NCBI GenBank assembly: GCA_003427395.1
Contig: BFEA01000597.1
Span: 55,488 to 107,522, forward strand
DNA: 52,035 nt
Direction of reading: 5' to 3'
DNA from: Chara braunii
Taxonomy: Eukaryota > Streptophyta > Charophyceae > Charales > Characeae
The position numbers were made by a program, and so were the translations under genes. How positions within the stretch are numbered: the stretch's first letter is position 1; every line of letters begins with the position of its first letter. Shown here piece by piece: positions 21,447-32,990 of this stretch. The notes under the pieces were generated by a model. The model was not told the DNA's origin. It did no database searches and worked only from the letters and a program-made list of their open reading frames with translations.

Positions 21447-22707
21447 AAGAGAACGAAGTAAGGGGCTTGGCATGCTCGTCGGTAGCAGACGGCGTGTGTC
21501 AAAGGCAAGGAACGACTAGCAGCGGCAATACCTGCCGGGAGGGATCATGGCGCTATTCGCTCACAGTTATCAAGGAGGCCCGTCCTTCGAGGTATTCAGC
21601 GCTCATGGCAGCAATCCGACGAGCAGGTGCAAGATCTACGGCGGGAAAGCTGTTCAGAAGGTTGGTACAAAATTAAATCAACTTCCCGCCATTATCAACT
21701 TCCGCGCCGTGTGGGCCAGAGTCAGGGGCTTTCCGAGCCGAGCAGATTCTCCTTTGCGAGGAGGCGAGGAGAGCGAATCGCCTGGGAAAAAAGTCCTCGC
21801 GCGTATCTCCCCGAAGATATCCTCTTGCGTGCGAAGAGGGGAGAGGCGCAATCGGGCGGGAAATGGTTTTTCAATCAGGGTAACCCGTCTATGTCGCAAA
21901 GTGGGAATCAAGTGCCACGCGCGCGTTTGATCCAGTGCTCCGCAGGCGGCGCTTTAGTTCAGCTCGTACGCGCGCTGTCGCTAAACCCACGCGGACATGG
22001 CAGACGCGCACACACATGCACACAGATACAGCTGAAGGCATGCATCATCGCGATGCATGCTCGGATTGAAGAGGGAATGCCCTCCTTTCGGTACCGGAGG
22101 GAGAGGAGGCGAGGGAAAAGAAGTGTTACTTGTGGGGTGTGATTGCGGTAGCCCTCAGGTTTCTTTGCCCAGTAGGCAAGAGGAGAGAAATGGGAGCAAG
22201 CCGGAGGGGAGGTGGGTGCCTCTACTATAATCACCTTGTCTGTCTCCTGAATCCCCGTCCATTGTTATCGTCTAAGCTACGTAAGGGCGGGAAGCCTTGG
22301 CTGGAGCGAGCTGAAGGGGTGATTAACCCTGTCAGCCCAGAGACACAGCGCTGTCTCGCCACCTACCACCCGTTGGCTGATTGGCCGTTATCCTCGTTTT
22401 CAGGACGAACGTCGGTCGATGTAGATATCTGCCAACTAGACGTGCGAATCCATTTTCCAACTGTGAACCAGCGACAGGAACAAGGATTGCTTAACCGTCT
22501 TTTTCCGGAGTCCCCGTCATGACGAATCAGCTTGGCGAATATCATCCAGGTGTTGATCGGCCAATCTATCATCCCCGCGCGTGTATGTATTTGAGTGTCT
22601 ACCGATTCAACGGCCCATCCAACAGTCAATGTCTGAGCAGAAGTATACCACCGTATTTATCGAATTGGTTTTGGTACCAGTACTACTGTAAATCACGACC
22701 GGCTTTT

Positions 22708-22731
22708 CCATCCATCCATCCATCCATCCAT
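22708..22731. repeat. (CCAT)n microsatellite
   Basis: Six uninterrupted CCAT units. Confidence 0.95.
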
Positions 22732-23709
22732 TAGTCGATCGCATTTACTAGGGTGGAAATACAGTAATATGTCTAGGCGATTAACTAAGATGCTCTGAGA
22801 GTAATACTAGTAATAATCATAACAATTTACGAGTGGTTCAAGCTTTTTCCGGTTCGGAGAGACTGAGAGGGCAAACGGACCAGTACAAGCTTGACCAGCG
22901 GGCCGTTAAAGTCAATTTGGCATATATGTAGTTCTGTGACAATACATGTATAGGTTTTAAACTCGAAAGAGTAGTAGTTGCACTGCTCCACTGCGTCCTG
23001 AGTGCATGTTTCTTAACAGGAGTATAGTAGCTGTTGGCGGGCGACAAACTGTACCCACGTGGAGTTGTTCCGTGCCGGCTGCATTGTAAACGACACGCAA
23101 CTGCTGTCCTCCTCCTGATAAGTGGGTAACCTGCCTAGTTCGTCCATCCAGTCCATACAATCAAACAATGATTAATTTTAAGTGTCCTACCACACACGTG
23201 GCAAATGTGTCCAACCCATCGAAGAGTATCCGCTCCATCCTCCGTTTTTCAGTCTCTGCTGTAACTGGTCTTACCGCCTTGTCGGAGAGGACAGGAATAG
23301 CACAGGTACTCGTCCTGCAAAAGCAGATCAGCAGTAGTTAATTTTGACGGAATGGAACGGATGACCTGACCGTGAATGACTGTCATGACAGTCTGCGACT
23401 AATCAAGGAACGCTTCCGTCGACAGCGGCGCTGCAGCCGTGCGTACTTGACGGCGCACGTTCTCACGGACGAGTCAGGGATACGCCGCGGTTCACTCTGA
23501 TCGAATCCTCGCTTAGGACAGATCAGGATCTCCAAGATTGGTTGGCCATGTAAGCGTGTGCGTGCGTGTTCGCGTGTTTTGCATGCGTGTTCATTTCTCT
23601 TTTTGGTTGGTTTTCTGCATGTCTGTGTCGCAAACGCACACACACACACAGAGGAGGAGGGGGGGGTGATTAAGTGCGCAATGGATATTGGGTTCGGACA
23701 TATCCAGGC

Positions 23710-23710
<1 letters not shown>

Positions 23711-23782
<72 letters not shown>

Positions 23783-23783
23783 N

Positions 23784-23853
<70 letters not shown>
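23711..23853. repeat. (GA)n microsatellite with one N
   Basis: About 143 bases of GA dinucleotides, with N at 23783. The flanks share a short direct repeat, ATTGGGTTCGGACATATCCAG, on each side (about 23687 and 23920). The tract may therefore sit inside a duplicated sequence. Confidence 0.95.
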
Positions 23854-23856
<3 letters not shown>

Positions 23857-24925
23857 GGGGGTGGAGGGGAGGGGGACGGGTGAGTAATGATGCGCACTTT
23901 TCGCGCTGCCGAGATGAATATTGGGTTCGGACATATCCAGCGAGGGTTTGTCTATCTGCGGTTCATCCATGTCTATAGTCTCATCGTTCTCGCAGAGCTT
24001 CCTATACGGCCTGTGTCTGTAGCGAAGGTTGCGCGCTTGGGTGATGCGTGCCTCCGTGGGTGCGTACTTGCGAGGTCGATATGATCTTGCCGCAGGGAAT
24101 TTAGCGACGCATGAGTGATACCAGACGGTATCAACGTGTATCGTGATCGCCATCCATCGAAACATTAGCTATGTTTGATTAGCTGGAAACCAAGAGTACG
24201 GCCGCGTACATGGTTTATGGACGTTTTCCATCGACGCTTATTTGGTAGCAGTATATGAGCATTTTCATCTTGTGAAAAAGAAAATCGAAAAAGGAGAAAA
24301 AAACGCGTCCTTTGCATGTCTGTTTCGCTTTCCTCCGTCGTCCTTTCCTTTCATCGTAGCCACTTATTACTCGATCAACACATAATCGTCACTCATCACC
24401 ACTCTGTTATAGTGAAAACAAGTATCCGCATCAGTGGCACCATGGCGGTCATCCCCATCGTCAGCTTTCGTTTTGGTATCATTATCGTTAGAAAGAAGCA
24501 GCGTGCATCCGACGATGGAACACAGCGAGGGAGTGCAGGAGGCAAAGCACAGCTAAACCGTCAAATCATAATTGCCTCATCATGTCATTCTCATCAGTAT
24601 GAGGTTTCATCGTGTTTTCATACTTGCTGGGGTGTGTACCGGACAAGAGCATGTAGAGGGAGAAGGAACGCAAAGGCGAGTCTTTGCAGTCTATCTAAGA
24701 TACGTGCTGGGGTGTGCACCGGAAAATAATAGTTGAAATCCCTGGCTGTCCCTCTCCCAGCGCCTGCACTGTCTATCATCAGACACGGGGAAAAATGCAG
24801 CCTTCCTCTTCTCCACACCCTCTTGCAACGATGGACGTGGAGGATCCCTCCACTAGCCTTGTGTGTTTGTCTAGCCTCCGGTACGGTGATTCGTGGCTCG
24901 CTGCCACTGCGGCGGCAATAGCCAT

Positions 24926-24959
24926 GATTGATTGATTGATTGGCGTAGTCTACCGTTGG

Positions 24960-25003
<44 letters not shown>

Positions 25004-25015
25004 CGTAGTCTACCG
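24926..25015. repeat. (GATT)n microsatellite with duplicated TGGCGTAGTCTACCG
   Basis: GATT arrays at 24926-24942 and 24962-25002 are each followed by the same 15-mer (24941-24955 and 25001-25015). This makes a compound duplication. A shorter GATT array is at about 34388-34404. Confidence 0.9.
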
Positions 25016-27493
25016 CCGCCCGAGCGCATCGTCGCGCCGTGCTTCTTCACTCTAGTCTTCTCCACCTTCGCAGTTACTCGATGTTTATATTGATTGGTCA
25101 TGGTTGCACGTGTTGCCTCGAGTTGTCAGCAACGGACTCCTCACAGGCGGATTCTTCCGTATACCTCTTCCTTTCGTCTTCTTTGCGGCTCCTGAACGTG
25201 TACATAGTTTTTCAAGGTAAGGAAGATCGCTGATGGCGTTGTTTTCAGGGATTACAGTCCTGTCGTTGAAGTAGTGCGATGGTTGATTGCCATCAATCGC
25301 AAAGGAACGGCGGCGGTCTCCTTAACATCGTCACTCTCGCATATTGCCCCCGAGTGTCGAATCATCAGAGAGAAGTGCTGCCTCCCGCGCCCCCTCCCCG
25401 AGCGAAAGTCACTAGACGTGACGTTTGTTAGTCGGCCGATCGACGTTGGACTTGTCAGCGACTTGGATCTCCAAGAGGACATGCAGGACGAGGGCGATTA
25501 GGTGCTTGATAGTTGGTGCAGTAATGGTTTCCTGGCACTCAGCGTCGTCAGCTCCTCTTGTAGGCGTTGAGAGGATGCACGTCCGAACGGGGAGAAAAGT
25601 TATCAGCCTGGGACCACACAGACGGCGCGGCAGGAGAATTGCCGTACGAATCTGGTCGGGTGTTAGGTCATTGCATTTGGACTCGGCTGTCATCATTTCG
25701 TCCAATGCATCTCTCAGGCGGCAAGACAACCCTCCCCCACGTCTTGCGAGACGAACCAGCTACCGAGGACACCTCCCTCCCCCCTCCCCCCGCCCGCACC
25801 AATTCTCTATTGTATGGATCTGCTTGCGGGAGCCTGGAAAGGTGTCGAAGGAATATTCATGGGATAGCGCTTTGACGACAGGAGCAGCGATCGACAGGCG
25901 GAACCATGCGAGCGTTTCGACTGCCGGCGACCTTTCCGCCGCTTCGCGACGCTGCATGGCTTCACTCGCCACTTTCCTTCCTCTTCATCGTCCTCAGGGT
26001 TTTGCCTCGTATGCATATCCTCCTCGTGCTGTCCCGTGAAGTACTTCCGTATGCCTCACCGACCAGTGGTCTTCCCGGATCACCACCAGGAGGGGCCATT
26101 GAGCTGTGCACGAAACAAATTCGGACATCAAGCAGGCATTTCGGGGACACAACGAGAGCGCTTCGCTTTGCGTTCTTTGATGGGCGACGTGCTCCACGCC
26201 GGGGTTTGAGTTCTTTGATGGACGGAAGTAGTACACTTCGCTGGACACACCACGCTTCGCCCGGCTGACAGAAACCTCTGAAAAATTCATGGAAAAGAAT
26301 GGAGCCAATGTCCAAATCTTTGCAAAAGAGGAGGGGGGAAGAAAAACCAAACGCGCTCGCACTGCCACTCTCCCTGCCCACGTCACGAGTACCATTGTGA
26401 TCTTTCTGTAGAGAATGGGATAGCTGCGACGTTACTCCCGTTGCACCCAGCAAACCTTCCCGAGAAAGAGAATAACCATCAGGGCATCCGCGTTGGCTAC
26501 TCTGGTCTGGTTCCTACAGCTACCTAGTGGGGCTAAAGAACACGTCCCCGCCTGCAAAACCCCTGTGGCCGCGGATGCCTGCAATGTGACAGCACGGCTG
26601 CGATGCTTGTTTCTTCGTTTTTTTTGTTCCCCCCCCCTCTTTCACCGGTGAGTGCATCATCACATCACGCTCCCACGCTTTGCTACGCATTTTGTCGCTA
26701 CTCCGATAGGGTCAGGAAAGCCACCCACCGATCTTTATTATGGCGCCTGTCGGTGTCCCCGCACACGGACTTGCGGTCAGCGTGGTGGTCTAGCTTATGG
26801 TGAGCGTTGTGGTCTTACGGTGAGCGCTCGCACTGACTCTGCGCTATGTGGGTTCCAGAGGGGGGTTGTGGAAGGCGGGGACTGGTGGCTGTTGTTTTCA
26901 ATGTTCGTTGTTCGTCAGACCGTCTCTGATATACGGCAATGAAAATTCCAAGAAATCGGCAATGCAGATTGGGGTCCCGCATCAGAGGAAAAAGATTAAT
27001 AAATAAACGAAAATAGATTTGCCTACGAACAAATATTCGGGCAAACATGCATTAATCCCTTCACATTGCGAGGTAGCTATGCTTGCAGGGGTCCCCTCTA
27101 CTTAGCAGTAGTGGTAGGTAGGTAGTGTAAGTCCAAAATAATTTGAGAGAAGAATGTAGTGTAGTTAAAAAAAAAGAAAATATTCGGGCCAAATCGAATG
27201 CATATTTTGATCGATGTCGTCGTCATCCTCTCTCTGTCTCTCCCTATCCCCTCGACACTCTCTCTCTCTCTCTCACCCCGACGCACTCTATCTCTCTCTC
27301 CTCCCAACACTCTTCTCTCTCTTCCCGGAACGCCCTCTCCGAATACTGGCATGCTGGCAACAACCTGCATGCCCCAATGGTTTTGAGGGTTATTCAATGA
27401 TTCTCACATGTTTGACCGACAAACTTCAATTTACTGCACCTCTTAGACGCAAAACACCAGGAAGCTGCATTCCCTGCACCCTGGCGGTTGACC

Positions 27494-27905
27494 GATTGAC
27501 AAATTGACTCTCAAGGGTATGCAAAGCCGTGGAACTACCGTGTTGACCATAGCCATCGTGAACGTGTTAGTTTTCCTTTGATGAGCTGTGGAAAGTTCCT
27601 GGTCGCTTGCCCGAGTACTTGGGCCATACATCGTCTGCGGGGAAAAATACAGTGGAAGCATTTCTAGTCGGATGAGTTTGGGCGCTCCGATTGACAAATA
27701 GACTCTCACGGGTATGCAGCCGGTAGGTTGTTAAAATAAAAGCACAGGAACTACCGTGGTCACCATAGCCATCGTGAAAGTGTTAGTTTTCCTTTGATAA
27801 ACTGTGGCAAGTTTCTGGTCGCTTGCCTGAGTACTCGCCCCATACATCGGCTGCGGGAAAAAATACAGAAGAAGCATTTCTAGTCGGATGAATTTGGGCA
27901 CTCCC
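27494..27905. repeat. Diverged tandem duplication, ~195-216 bp units
   Basis: Unit 1 starts GATTGACAAATTGACTCTCA at 27494 and unit 2 starts GATTGACAAATAGACTCTCA at 27689. Both continue through GGAACTACCGTG, ATAGCCATCGTGAA and GCATTTCTAGTCGGATGA. Unit 2 carries about 21 extra bases. Minus-strand ORFs share a related peptide across both units, but no known domain is visible. Confidence 0.8.
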
Positions 27906-28398
27906 CAAGTGGCCCGTTTGGCCATCATTGTCGCCGCTCGTTAAGCGCCGCGTATTGCAGCCCTTCAACCAGTCTTCCTTTGCCCACAGTCCGTCACTAA
28001 TGGTTAATGGAAGGCTAAAAATTCGGGGTTTTTCGCCGCGTCGCTACAAGCAATGTTGTCGAAACTTTTGCGAACGAACTATGCAGGGTCATAATACAAA
28101 CATCAAAAAACCAATCAGATAAAAAAAAAAAAAACGAAAAAATCAAAATCAAGAGTACTATAAAACCCTTTTCGGAGTAGCTTTCGAAGTTCGCCAAAGT
28201 TTTTTTGAGTCTGCTGTTTTTGTTAAGGTTTTTTTTACTTCTCCAAATACGGCGAAACTGAATGGAGATATACCCTAAAGCACATATATAACAGGCAAAA
28301 AGAAAAACCGAGAAAAAAGTAAAAATTTAGAAAAATATGGCAGTTTCGGTGAAAAATTCAAACATTCAGGGAGGAAACCTGTATGAACCCATCTCTCA

Positions 28399-30358
28399 TC
28401 AGACGGATAGTTTCTTCAAGTGATTTCCTTCCAGTGGTATTCCCACCACTTCCACTTCCACTGCCTCTCGGACTTTGGGCAGGACCACTGGAGATGTCTC
28501 ATATCCTAAAAAAGCCAACCGCACCTGTACCCTCTGCATTCCCCTTGCTCTAAGCCACATTGCTGTTGGGACGACCAAATGGGACTGGAGCCATAACGGT
28601 GAGGCTAACCGTTGAGAGGGGATCTTATGTAATTGTTTCCACAGATCGCTTAGCTCATCTCTCTCAGGGGGGGGAATATTCGAGACGGAATGCTTCCATC
28701 TTTCTGCTATCTTGGCTGACACTCTCTATTTTTCACCAGTGGCATGCACAGCTATCGTTCTCCCCAACTGCCCCAACCCTACAACAACTTGTTGATCTAC
28801 CCTCCAACCCCAAGCATCTGGGGCTACTCTAAGCTTCTGCCTTCTGTACCTCCGGCTAGTGTCCGATGGGCGGTGTTTTCTTTTTGTGATACTATCCTTC
28901 CGTACTTGCCCTACTCTCCCCCACTCTCCCCCCCTCTGCATGGGGAGTTGTCCTAGTGTACTTTTCAAGTCCATTTCTCCTCTCCATTGATTAACTGTCT
29001 TGTCCCATAGGTCCCCAATTCTGGACGCACCCCGTTGCATCCATTGGTAGCCGGAATTCCCTGCCCCTCTGGCTGCTGAGAACAAGTGACCTTGAGGGTC
29101 CAGGATGACCTTGTTCCCAAAGATGTGGCGGCGCCATGACTTCCTGCTTGCTTGCGGGTGTTAGGCCCAAGGGCTTCAGTTTCCGCGATGGTTTATCACC
29201 TCCTGTAAGCCAGTTAGGCATAGTGTTCCAGTGAGCCTCGACTTAGCAAGCTGTTGGAGTTCGCTTTCCCTCTTTCAAACACTTCTGAGGCGCATTACCT
29301 GTTTTTTCCTCATTCCAACTCAGCAGCCTATAGAACCTATTGTTCATATGGTTCTGTGACTTAGTTGCTGAGGGGGGTATCTGTCTGGTCCGAGGAGGTG
29401 CTTCCACACAGCATAAAGAGCTGTTATGATTGCTTCTGCTCTTTCCCTCTGCATGAGGAGTTGTGCTAGTGTACTTTTCAAGTACATTTCTCCTCTCCAT
29501 TGATTAACTGTCTTGTCCCATAGGTCCCCAATTCTGGACGCACCCCGTTGCATCCATTTGTAGCCGGAATTCCCTGCCCCTCTGGCTGCTGAGAACAAGT
29601 GAGCTTGAGGGTCCAGGATGACCTTGTTCCCAAAGATGTGGCGGCGCCATGACTTCCTGCTTGCTTGCGGGTGTTATATGGCCCAAGGGCTTCAGTTTCC
29701 GCGATGGTTTATCACCTCCTTCCAAAACCTGAATTTCAACCTCTTTCCCAGAAAGCCTTCCACCGTCATGGCTACCCATATGTTCGAGGCTCTACTGAGA
29801 CCCCATTTCTTCTCAAGGATTCGTTCTGCAAGGACACACCAGTCTGTGTCTGCATCTGCTTCCGCCACTTTCACTCTTATCTGCACAAGAGGATATTGTT
29901 CTGTGAGTGAGGATCTGTCAGGGCCTGTTCTCCCTCTTCTCTTGGGGCACAGATTGTGTGCCAGGCAACTTTTGTAATGAGCCTTCCTTTTGACCAGGCT
30001 GTGGTTTCCACACGAATCTTCTCGCTGCTGCTTTTTTAATGCCCTTAATGATTTCCTGAAGAAGCTCTCTTACCATTGCCACGTACCATAGCAATGCAAA
30101 GGCTGAGCAATTCAGTGCCAGTGCTGTGCCTATGAAGGACATGTGACATGCTGGGCCCCAGCTCTTGATTCTCTTCAATACCTTCTCCTGCAGAACTACT
30201 ACTTGAGATAAAGAACAGTTTTTGAGTGCAATCAGGACCCCTAGAAATCTCTCTGCTTCCACTGCTCTAGTACCCCAATTGGCGTCCAGTGAGAACTGTC
30301 GCCTTTTTTGTTTCTCTTCTGTTCTTCGAACCAGGGCACCGTCGCAGTAGACCCACAA
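28399..30358 (-). pseudogene. Decayed LINE ORF2 fragment (RT thumb to C-terminal region)
   Basis: Read on the minus strand from 30358 downward, several frames match the LINE at 12-19 kb in order. AERFLGVLIALKNC corresponds to SERLLGVQVSLKNC. WCVLAERILEKKWGLSR corresponds to WVALAEYILAKDWGLSR. AGNSGYQWMQRGASRIGDLWD corresponds to the region ending in GVLRVED. No endonuclease or RT palm remains, so this is a truncated, frameshifted piece of a related but distinct family. A 273-bp segment inside it is duplicated. The C-terminal part down to 28399 is only weakly comparable. Confidence 0.8.
28932..29720. repeat. Spaced direct duplication inside the LINE fragment (~273 bp)
   Basis: 28932-29204 is repeated at 29445-29720 with few differences, including a 3-base TAT insertion near 29675. 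The 240-base spacer is also LINE-like. The pattern suggests unequal exchange or repair after the fragment was inserted. Confidence 0.9.
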
Positions 30359-30477
30359 TAGGGAGGTGGGTGGAGAGTGCTGCAGACACTATGGAACTAG
30401 TGGTGGTTCCAACCAGCTCTGAGGCCAGTTTCAGGCTGGGAGGAGGCTTGTACGATAAATTTTAAGGGTTCAGCCTC

Positions 30478-30514
30478 CTGATGAGTTGGTGAAACTCCGA
30501 CGAAACAGTTCGTC
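30478..30514 (+). ncRNA. Hammerhead-ribozyme-like core
   Basis: The invariant hammerhead bases appear in order. CTGATGA is at 30478-30484. A 5-bp stem II follows: GTTGG (30485-30489) with CCGAC (30497-30501). GAAA is at 30502-30505. A 2-bp stem III (AC with GT) closes the loop AGTTC, and the cleavage triplet GTC ends at 30514. Short-stem-III hammerheads are known from Penelope-like elements and retrozymes. Stem I is weak: GGGTT upstream can pair with AGCCC after the cleavage site, but only across an internal loop. Activity is uncertain. A degenerate tandem copy lies about 108 bases downstream. Confidence 0.5.
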
Positions 30515-30655
30515 ACAGCCCCTTGTTGTTGTCCTCTTCTCCCTCTCTGCCTACGGCTTACCGGGCAGCTCTGTTGGATGGTATATATGAGTCGGTGAAA
30601 CTCCGATGAACAATTTGTCACAGCCCCTCGTTTGCTGTCCTCTTCTCCCTCTCTG
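30480..30655 (+). repeat. Tandem repeat carrying the hammerhead-like motif (2 units)
   Basis: Unit 1 begins at 30480 (GAGTTGGTGAAACTCCGA) and unit 2 near 30588 (GAGTCGGTGAAACTCCGA). Both go through GTCACAGCCCC and end TGTCCTCTTCTCCCTCTCTG. In unit 2 the core is decayed: TATATGAG replaces CTGATGAG and GAAC replaces GAAAC. The sequence between units matches one arm of the palindrome at 31928-32011. Confidence 0.75.
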
Positions 30656-31080
30656 ATACATGCTCAGTTCATCGATGTATGGGGAGCCAAGGATCCTCAA
30701 AGTGATGAAAAGGACTCGAATGGACAATGCAGTGTCAGCAAAGCATCAACAAGCAATGTACATCCAGATACATATGGAAATAGCACAATGTAGCACAGTG
30801 GAATACTCAAAGATATGACCTGACCTTTCAGATACCGACGCGACACCCCATCATACACCACACATGTGTGAGAGAGAGGAGGGCATACATAGATGAAAGG
30901 TCCCTGCTTGATCATGCACATGGGGAGATACCACGGATGAGGAGATGGGGGGGAAGAGGCAAGATGAAGATGGAGATGAGGGAGAAGACCAAGATCGTGA
31001 TAGCGGAGTCCAAAAATAGTCTCCCTGCTGAATGTCCAATCAATGTCTGCCACAAAATGTCGAATCAGATCCTGGTCCTC
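30651..31080 (+). repeat. Dispersed repeat, related to the repeats at 51.3 kb
   Basis: CTCTCTG, ACATGC, CAGTT, CGATGTA, AAAGGACT, GAATGGACAATGCAGTG and CAACAAGCAATGTA occur in the same order here and in 51278-51480. Later parts share GACCTGACC and the AATGTC-rich end. This is one repeat family with diverged copies and no visible coding capacity. Confidence 0.65.
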
Positions 31081-31125
31081 ACGGCCCGATGTAACCTCTG
31101 CCTGTAACCTCTCTATCTCTCTGAA

Positions 31126-31144
31126 AGAAGAAGAAGAAGAAGAA

Positions 31145-31176
<32 letters not shown>

Positions 31177-31181
31177 AGAAG
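31126..31181. repeat. (GAA)n microsatellite
   Basis: About 56 bases of GAA with one GAG interruption. A shorter GAA run ends immediately before an ATG at 31240. Confidence 0.95.
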
Positions 31182-31239
31182 AAGGAGAGGAAAGGAGGAA
31201 GAAGGAGAGATGTAGGGCGAGAGCAAGAAGAAGAAGAAG

Positions 31240-31353
31240 ATGCCGTCCTCCTCGCTATCTCACCTGCAGGTAACTGCCGCCATGTACTAACTGTTGCCGC
31301 TTGTCTCCTCTGTGCTGCAGGGTGCTGGCGCGAAGACCAGCTATGGCACCCAG
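31240..31353 (+). other. Possible split-gene start: two tiny exons around a 51-base intron
   Basis: ATG 31240 opens ten codons ending CTG CAG at 31269. GT at 31270 begins a 51-base intron candidate with a perfect TACTAAC branch sequence (31285-31291), a pyrimidine tract and CAG at 31320. The next 33 bases keep the frame (GAGAKTSYGTQ) and end at a strong donor, CAG|GTGAGA (31353). I cannot find a third exon with confidence or name a protein. It may be a host gene fragment or chance. Confidence 0.25.
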
Positions 31354-31763
31354 GTGAGATCTCCGACGGCGCAGGTATGGCCTCCACCTCACTCCCTACC
31401 TACACCTCTACCTGTAGCGTAGCGCTGCCGTGCTGCTTCAGCAGCGTGTTGCCCAACAAGTGAGCTACTCAAACTGTGTGTCTGCCCAGGCGTGACCCAG
31501 CTAGAAGTAGCGCTGGGCCTCGCGGATGTGCCTCTGTGTGCCTGTGGCAAAACGTGGCCTGCCTGGGTCCCTACCGGACGTCCAGCCCCTCCCTCCTGAT
31601 GCAGCAGGGAGTGTCCGCAACTGGACAACAACGGACCTGGCCCAACAGGGCCTGCCTACATCCGTACAAGGCCAAAAATGTGGCCTTGTCCGTACAGACC
31701 AAAAGTCTATTCGGACTAACTGCAAGTCTGAACCAACGCCCGAACAGACAAAAATAGGACAGC

Positions 31764-31787
31764 AAATAAATAAATAAATAAATGAAT
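31764..31787. repeat. (AAAT)n microsatellite
   Basis: Five AAAT-type units, the last ending AAATGAATG. Confidence 0.85.
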
Positions 31788-31927
31788 GCTGCCTCAAGTT
31801 CAAACCTGCAGCCCTAAGGGTGGCCGTGGGCCTCCAGGGCGTGTGTCTGAGGGGCGTGCGGCCTGGGGGCCCCCAGCAACCATCGGGCCCTCAAAATGGG
31901 GCCCGTGTGCAGGGTCAGCATGTAACA

Positions 31928-32011
31928 CTCTCTGCCTACGGTTTACCGGGCCGCTCTGTTTGATGATATATATCGTCAAACAGAACTGCCTGGTAAACCG
32001 TAGGCAGAGAG
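31928..32011. repeat. 84-bp near-perfect palindrome
   Basis: The left arm starts CTCTCTGCCTACGGTTTACC. The right arm ends with its exact complement. The arms meet at an AT-rich GATATATATC centre, with about four mismatches over 42 bp. A single arm also occurs at about 30543-30588, and a piece (TCTGTTTGACGGTATATAT) at about 32069. It looks like head-to-head copies of the repeat that carries the hammerhead-like motif. Confidence 0.9.
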
Positions 32012-32318
32012 GGAGAAGAGGACAACAATTGGAGGGCTATGTATATATATTTTTCTATTTGAGGATTCTGTTTGACGGTATATATAAAATGGAATCTTAA
32101 ACCACCAGTACCTACCGGTTGTCAAGGCCCGACCCAGAACTACCGGTAGGCCTAGCCTTCAGCTACCGTGACGAGCCTATACGTACTGGTACTTCGCAAA
32201 CATTGAATGTGTAAACAATAAATGTGAACAAAATCAAAAGTAAAACAAACAAAAAACAAAGTAAAAATAGAAAAAAACGGAAAAAGAAATTAAGGAAAAG
32301 CGTCTGCATTGTGCCGTC

Positions 32319-32411
<93 letters not shown>

Positions 32412-32926
32412 NNNNNNNNNNNNNNNNNNNNNNNNNNNNNNNNNNNNNNNNNNNNNNNNNNNNNNNNNNNNNNNNNNNNNNNNNNNNNNNNNNNNNNNNN
32501 NNNNNNNNNNNNNNNNNNNNNNNNNNNNNNNNNNNNNNNNNNNNNNNNNNNNNNNNNNNNNNNNNNNNNNNNNNNNNNNNNNNNNNNNNNNNNNNNNNNN
32601 NNNNNNNNNNNNNNNNNNNNNNNNNNNNNNNNNNNNNNNNNNNNNNNNNNNNNNNNNNNNNNNNNNNNNNNNNNNNNNNNNNNNNNNNNNNNNNNNNNNN
32701 NNNNNNNNNNNNNNNNNNNNNNNNNNNNNNNNNNNNNNNNNNNNNNNNNNNNNNNNNNNNNNNNNNNNNNNNNNNNNNNNNNNNNNNNNNNNNNNNNNNN
32801 NNNNNNNNNNNNNNNNNNNNNNNNNNNNNNNNNNNNNNNNNNNNNNNNNNNNNNNNNNNNNNNNNNNNNNNNNNNNNNNNNNNNNNNNNNNNNNNNNNNN
32901 NNNNNNNNNNNNNNNNNNNNNNNNNN

Positions 32927-32978
<52 letters not shown>
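32319..32978. repeat. Compound microsatellite (GT)n(GA)n, 515-base gap, (TC)n
   Basis: GT repeats run to about 32395 and GA to 32411. Ns fill 32412-32926. TC repeats run 32927-32977. The change from GA on the left to TC on the right means the tracts are complementary across the gap. Confidence 0.95.
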
Positions 32979-32980
<2 letters not shown>

Positions 32981-32990
32981 CCCTCCACGA

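Larger units (their letters stand above)
19193..28398. other. 9.2-kb stretch without supportable genes
   Basis: I examined both strands and found no ORF with recognisable domains, no RNA gene, and no convincing chain of exons. It contains tandem duplications (20845-21258, 21407-21446, 27494-27905), microsatellites (22708, 23711, 24926 and CT-rich 27228-27320), and short GC-rich segments. AGCCCCCTGTG occurs twice just after the LINE tail (19195 and 19231). Small host exons could be hidden here; this is a limit of reading by eye. Confidence 0.55.

Noticed and set aside
23383-24165. Long minus-strand frame of 260 codons
   Set aside because: Most of it is Ser-Leu repeats from the GA/CT microsatellite, which is open in several frames on both strands.
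25425-26039. 204-codon frame in the 19-28 kb stretch
   Set aside because: Arg/Ser-rich with no motif, and equally long frames overlap it on both strands, as expected of GC-rich non-coding DNA.
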